Assembly (NCBI GenBank): GCA_013396635.1
Contig: WBMW01005528.1
Coordinates: 204,768 to 268,767 of the forward strand
Source of the DNA: Penelope pileata
Lineage: Eukaryota > Chordata > Aves > Galliformes > Cracidae
Direction of reading: 5' to 3'
DNA: 64,000 nucleotides
Part shown: positions 1 to 64,000 of the stretch, in pieces
Position numbering within the stretch: position 1 is the stretch's first letter
Layout of the letters: the number at the start of each line of letters is the position of its first letter
Translations under genes and position numbers: made by a program
Notes under the pieces: model-generated
The model's database searches: none
The model's input: the letters and a program-made list of their open reading frames with translations, nothing else
What the model was told of the DNA's origin: nothing

Positions 1-92
1 ACCTTAAAGACCTTCTCATTAGCAAACCCTCTGAACAAGTTGTTGTAGCAAACCTCCTGCAGGTTTCAGTCAGGTTGGGGTGGATGCTTTAC

Positions 93-59546
<59,454 letters not shown>

Positions 59547-62500
59547 CTGCAGGGAGGGGGGCACAGGTCAGGGTGTGGGGCTGGGCACAGCACCATGGGG
59601 ACATAAAAAGTGAAAGTGCAGCTGCCCTGGCTGTTGTTGGCCTCAAAGCTTGTGTATTTCCCACCCCATCGCCTCCTCTCATAAAAGACATCACCACCCT
59701 GCTCCGCTTCTTGCCTCACCTCAGCTTTCCACCCACAGCTGCAACAGATATAGGAAGACATCAGAAATGCACCTGATAATCAGAAAAAGGTGAAGGGAGT
59801 TTGCTGTGGCTGACTGAACACTGGGTGCAGGAGGAGCTGCATTCTGCTCCATGCACCCGCAGAGCTCAGCACAGCCAGGGCCCAAAGGTCAGGGCACAAA
59901 CTGCTATTTCCTCTCCTAAAGAAGCATGGCACTGTTTTAACCATAACACCAAAAATAAAAAAGAAAAAGTTTATTCACAGTAGACAGTTGCATAAGAATA
60001 GACTTTACTACTTGGATTTTGAGAGCTGATGCTTTAATTAGAGGAAAAAGTTTAATAATAGAAAAACACTTTGAAGGCATCAGGGGAAAAAGAAAGAGCA
60101 CTGCAGCAAAACAGAGAACACGACTTGGGCATGTAATAGGAACCAGAAGCTCAGACCAGAGCCTGGCCAGAACATCTCGGAGCCCCATGGAAAACCAAGG
60201 GATATTTTGGAAACAAGGTCAGGCTCCGCTTCACGCACGCACGCTCCAGACGTGACAGCCCTCCGACAGCACACGGTGCCCTCTGAACATCCAGCTCCCA
60301 CTTCAAAAACGCAAAATGAAAAAAAAGGAGTTTGTATTTTTGGCAGGGATCCCCAGAAAAAGGAGGTTTGTAAGAGCTGTGCAGACCTGGCTGCATCCCA
60401 CCCTGCTCCCAGCAGCAGGAAGATGCGGGGGGCTGGGGGGTTCCCTCCCCAGCTCCTGGGCTGTGTGCTCTCTGCACACCTCTCAAATGCAGCGCAGGTT
60501 AACCTGAAACTCAGCCTTGGTTTCAGCTCATTAGCCATCACTTCTTGCGAGTAACCTTTACAAAATTCACAGAACTGGCTGAAAAGTGGTTTTCAATTAC
60601 TATTTTAAGACAGAATGTCTTTTTTTTTTCCATAAGTAATTCCATGGAGTTCATTTACTTCATTATCACTCAAGGGAAAAAAAAAAAAAAGAAAAGAAAA
60701 TACCAAGTTTTTGTCTCACAGAACACATCCCATGTCCAGCTCTCCACCACCTGCAGTGTGGCTGCTGGGCTGTGGGTTACCTGCACCAGGTAACAGCATC
60801 CCAGCCCCAGGGGCAGCTCAGAGCAACAGAACAGGCTGCTCTCAGCCATCCCTCCAGCACGGGATGCCCAAGCTGGCCATGACAATTTGCTTGTAGCTCC
60901 TGATGTGAATAACCTTCCAGCTGCCACCTCTGAGTGCAGGACCCCAGCCACCTCTGCCCCACTGACACCCAAGCTGGGCCATCGCTGCCCTTCTCAGCTC
61001 GGTGCTTAAAGCTCCCCAGTTTCCACGAGGTTATGTGGAGTGCCCGGTGCTGCTGGGATAAGCTGAAATAAAACAGTCACAAAAGCAGACTTGGTATTTG
61101 TCTCTGGGAGGCAAGGAAGGAAGGCTGAAAGCTTTTTCTTCCTGATAAGGCTGGATTTACACCTCAAGCAGAGCTGATAGTCTGCATCCTATAAGTGACC
61201 AGAACTAAAGTTGTGTTTTCTTGAGGAACAGATAAAGCACACAAAGGCATGTTGGCTAAACACAGTGCAAAAGGTTAAGCAGGAGAGAATTTGCTAAAGC
61301 TGAGCCCACTTTTAGTCTCAGCTGATGGCAGCTCCTGAGCTATGTATGGGATGAAATCCTGGCTGAGTCACTTCCTGCTTCCAGCAGCAGAACAGGAGCT
61401 GAGCATCCTCTTGCTCAAGGCATTGCAGCTCCTTTGAGCACACAGAAGGACACCACTGCAGGTCCCAGCATCTCCAGGCTCAAACTCTGGAGCCACAGCA
61501 AAAACCCCCAAACCCACTCATCAGCACAATGCACCAAGGGATGCTGTTGGCCCAGCGGTCACTGCTCAGTGAGCAGAGGAGGAAAAACAAAAGAAGCTTC
61601 CTGCTACCCCTGGGCTGAGAGCTTAAGAAAGTCAGCGTGCATCTGAATAAATTCAGCATGCAAAGGGTGCTGGGGGAAGCATGAGCTGCATCAGAGAGTT
61701 CCTTCCGAGCTCCCTGCGCTCCACGAGCATCACTCAACGTGCCTCCTATTCCCCCATTTCCTCTTCAAACCTAATCAATCACCCTGCCCAGCAAAGTTCA
61801 TCCTCCTCTTGTTCCAGCAGCAGTGTGCAAGCATGCAAAACCAGAAGGAAAAGCAATGCACCAGATTTTGGAGGAATGAGAGCCCCAGGGAGCATCTGAG
61901 CTCAAGTGCACTGACGTGGGTCGAGCAGCACAGAGGCAGGGGAAGGAGGAGGGCTCGCAGGCTGCTGGACCATTCATCTTTGTTTCATTAACAGCAAGTG
62001 CACGGCTCTGGTGGACACCCCGTGTTAACACTCGTAAAAAGGAGACAGGAGTGAAACCTTGTTAGCAAAATTCCCAGTCAACTGACCTCATCCCTCAGTG
62101 CAAAACAATAAAATGGGCTAATTTAGGCCGTAATAAAAGCCCCGCTATCTGAACTTCACAAAAGATGCACAAAGCTCCGCTGTCAAGAGCCCCATTTCTT
62201 TGATTTAAAAAGCCGACCTTAACTAGAGCGAGCCGTGCTGGGAGGTTTGCAGCTTTTGTGCCCTCTCAAGTGTGTTGCTGCTAATAAATTGTGCTGAGAG
62301 ATAGCTGCCCCCAGCCCCAGCCCTGCTCCCTCTGCATGCCAAGTGTTTGCTTCACTGTTATGGTTACACAAAACACCCAGACCTCTCTCCTTCCTATTTC
62401 AGCATCTGCTTTTTTCAGCAAGAGCAGCGATAACGAAGATACCATTTAGTTAACCTCCCCCCTTTCCACACCCCTGCAGCAGCCGCAGATTTTCCATGGA

Positions 62501-64000
62501 GCCTTTGCAAGAGGGAGAACTTTGCACGACACTAAGGGGTTTAAAGACTTTACCAGCCAAACCAGGGAGGTTTTTAAGCCCTAGCTTCAAACAAAGAGGT
62601 ATCCAAGTCAGGGAGTAAGTCAGTAATGCATTGGCATCACTCTGTGAAAAATCACAAGCATGGCAACCTCCATGCAGATGGTGGGGGAACCACGAACAGC
62701 TGGGTCACATCTGGGCGCAGAGGACTCAAGAAGCCCTCCCAGGCAGACTGCAGTCCAAGACCTGCACCTCTTGACCACTTATTACTCAGATAAATCTATT
62801 CGGTTTTGTTTTGTCTGAAAATAACCAATACTTCATCCACCAGAAGAGCTAGCATTTAAAAAGGCAAATAAATCACACTTTGACCTTTATTCTATTCTAC
62901 TCCTGCAAAGAGGAAGAGGCAGGACAGCACATTTATGAAAATGATTCTGCATCGTGAGGCTTTTTTTTTTTTTTTTTTGCTTCACCAAACAGATGTAAGT
63001 GCTAACTGTCATGGCCAGTAAGAAATTGTTTGACATTTATGGTAAAGCCATTTATGCCTGATGACTCATTTGCTTTATGGATTAAGTTCCAACGAGCCAG
63101 TTTAACTCAGCTTCCCAGCCAGCTCCCAGACAAGACTGGAAAAGCTCTTCTGGAGCGCTTTTTAACACTTATTCTATACGTGTGCAAAAATGTCACATCG
63201 CTTCCAATGACATCAACTTCAGTAACTTGGAGAAACTGCTGTGGTTCAACAAAACAAACAGCTGGCGAGGATGAGCGGAGTGACTTCATCTGGCATTGGA
63301 TGCAGCTCCATAAATACTGGGATTCTTCAGGGCTCCCGCTGCACTGTGCTAATAATTAACTGGACTGTTGTTTCAGTGCATTACCACAGGCACTGAACAC
63401 TGAACACCTATAAGAATAATTACTGCTTGATGAGCCTTTTAAAACTCCCACATTTAAATTGGATAGCCACAAATTCAGGTTGTATGGCCGTAACATAAAA
63501 AGTCTTATTAGAAGAATCTGGGATGTTGAGTTTTACTACAACAAACTCGCTGGTTTCAAAAACACAAACCCAGCCAAGTGGCTTAAGCATGGCAGAAGCT
63601 CAGTGTGGCTCTGTGATGAAGTGAAAACTTTGAGATCCCAGCCATCCGCCAGTTTCCAAAAAATCTAACCCATGTCTCAGAGACAGCCTGCCAGCCCCAG
63701 ATGTTCTGCTTGACAGAAGCTGTCATTAGCACTCGCCCAGGGACGGAGGCTCCCAGCTCAGGACACGTTGTATTGGCATCACCCATGGATCCATCCCCTA
63801 AACACAGCTCTGCAGAGCAGGAGCCAGATGGCAGCAATGGGGTCACACCCCAGAGTGCACCCTGGACCTCTCCTGCTGGGCCAGTCGGAGTGACTGGCAC
63901 CTAAGGGGCATCCTTTGGGCTTCCAAAAACGTTGCATTACAAAATCGGAGGCCAATAGTTGGAGATTTGGCTCCAAAAAGAGAAAAAAATAGAATAAAAG
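59547..64000 (-). other. Upstream intron of COL5A1 (partial, 4.5 kb seen)
   Basis: The acceptor for exon 1 is at 59547-59548. I find no TSPN-domain exon in this stretch, so it is the 3-prime part of one intron. It holds an A14 run (60677-60690), a T18 run (62961-62978) and an AT-rich block with a perfect AP-1 word ATGACTCAT at 63061-63069. No repeat family or second gene seen. Confidence 0.75.

Overview
The window is vertebrate nuclear DNA and holds the middle part of one large split gene on the minus strand: COL5A1, which encodes the pro-alpha1 chain of type V collagen. I recognise it from the translated exons. These run from the cysteine-containing exon at the end of the N-terminal non-collagenous region, through the tyrosine-rich acidic variable domain, the short COL2 helix and the NC2 hinge, to about 726 residues of the roughly 1014-residue major triple helix. 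The chain reads as alpha1(V) rather than its close relative alpha1(XI). Signature stretches such as YEYPYYED, FTEETI, PANQDTIYEG and GTMLMLP-FRF follow human COL5A1 in order. Remnants of a CR1 LINE (about 48130-48187) and the general style of the introns suggest a bird, probably a galliform such as chicken; this species call is inference.

Layout: transcription runs from right to left. Positions 59547-64000 are the intron upstream of the first exon seen. Window exons 1-3 (59415-57190) encode the BMP-1 cleavage region and the variable domain. Exon 4 (52854-53006) ends the variable domain. Exons 5-8 (52548 down to 41785) encode the COL2 minor helix. Exon 9 and the first four codons of exon 10 (40197 and 37319) encode NC2. 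Exons 10-44 (37319 down to 93) encode uninterrupted Gly-X-Y triplets. The 44 exons total 3201 coding bases (1067 codons). All are flanked by GT-AG signals, all start and end in phase 0, and they join without a gap against the human protein as I remember it. The signal peptide and TSPN domain (about four exons) lie beyond the right edge. The last part of the helix and the C-propeptide lie beyond the left edge.

The remaining 95 percent is intron. I find no second gene, RNA gene or intact mobile element. Recognisable intron content is a MIR/CORE-SINE-like remnant (32866-33012), one clear and one doubtful CR1 3-prime fragment, a 31-bp tandem repeat (45690-45787), a near-perfect 39-nt palindrome (22242-22280), some microsatellites and homopolymer tracts, and an intronic block with a paired SOX-type motif (11606-11619).

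This is an ordinary, well-preserved structural gene and I do not see an undescribed system in it. The most useful second looks are the weak splice donors of the variable-domain exons, a GFPGER integrin motif, the conserved basic heparin-binding cluster, the large palindrome and the SOX-like intronic block.
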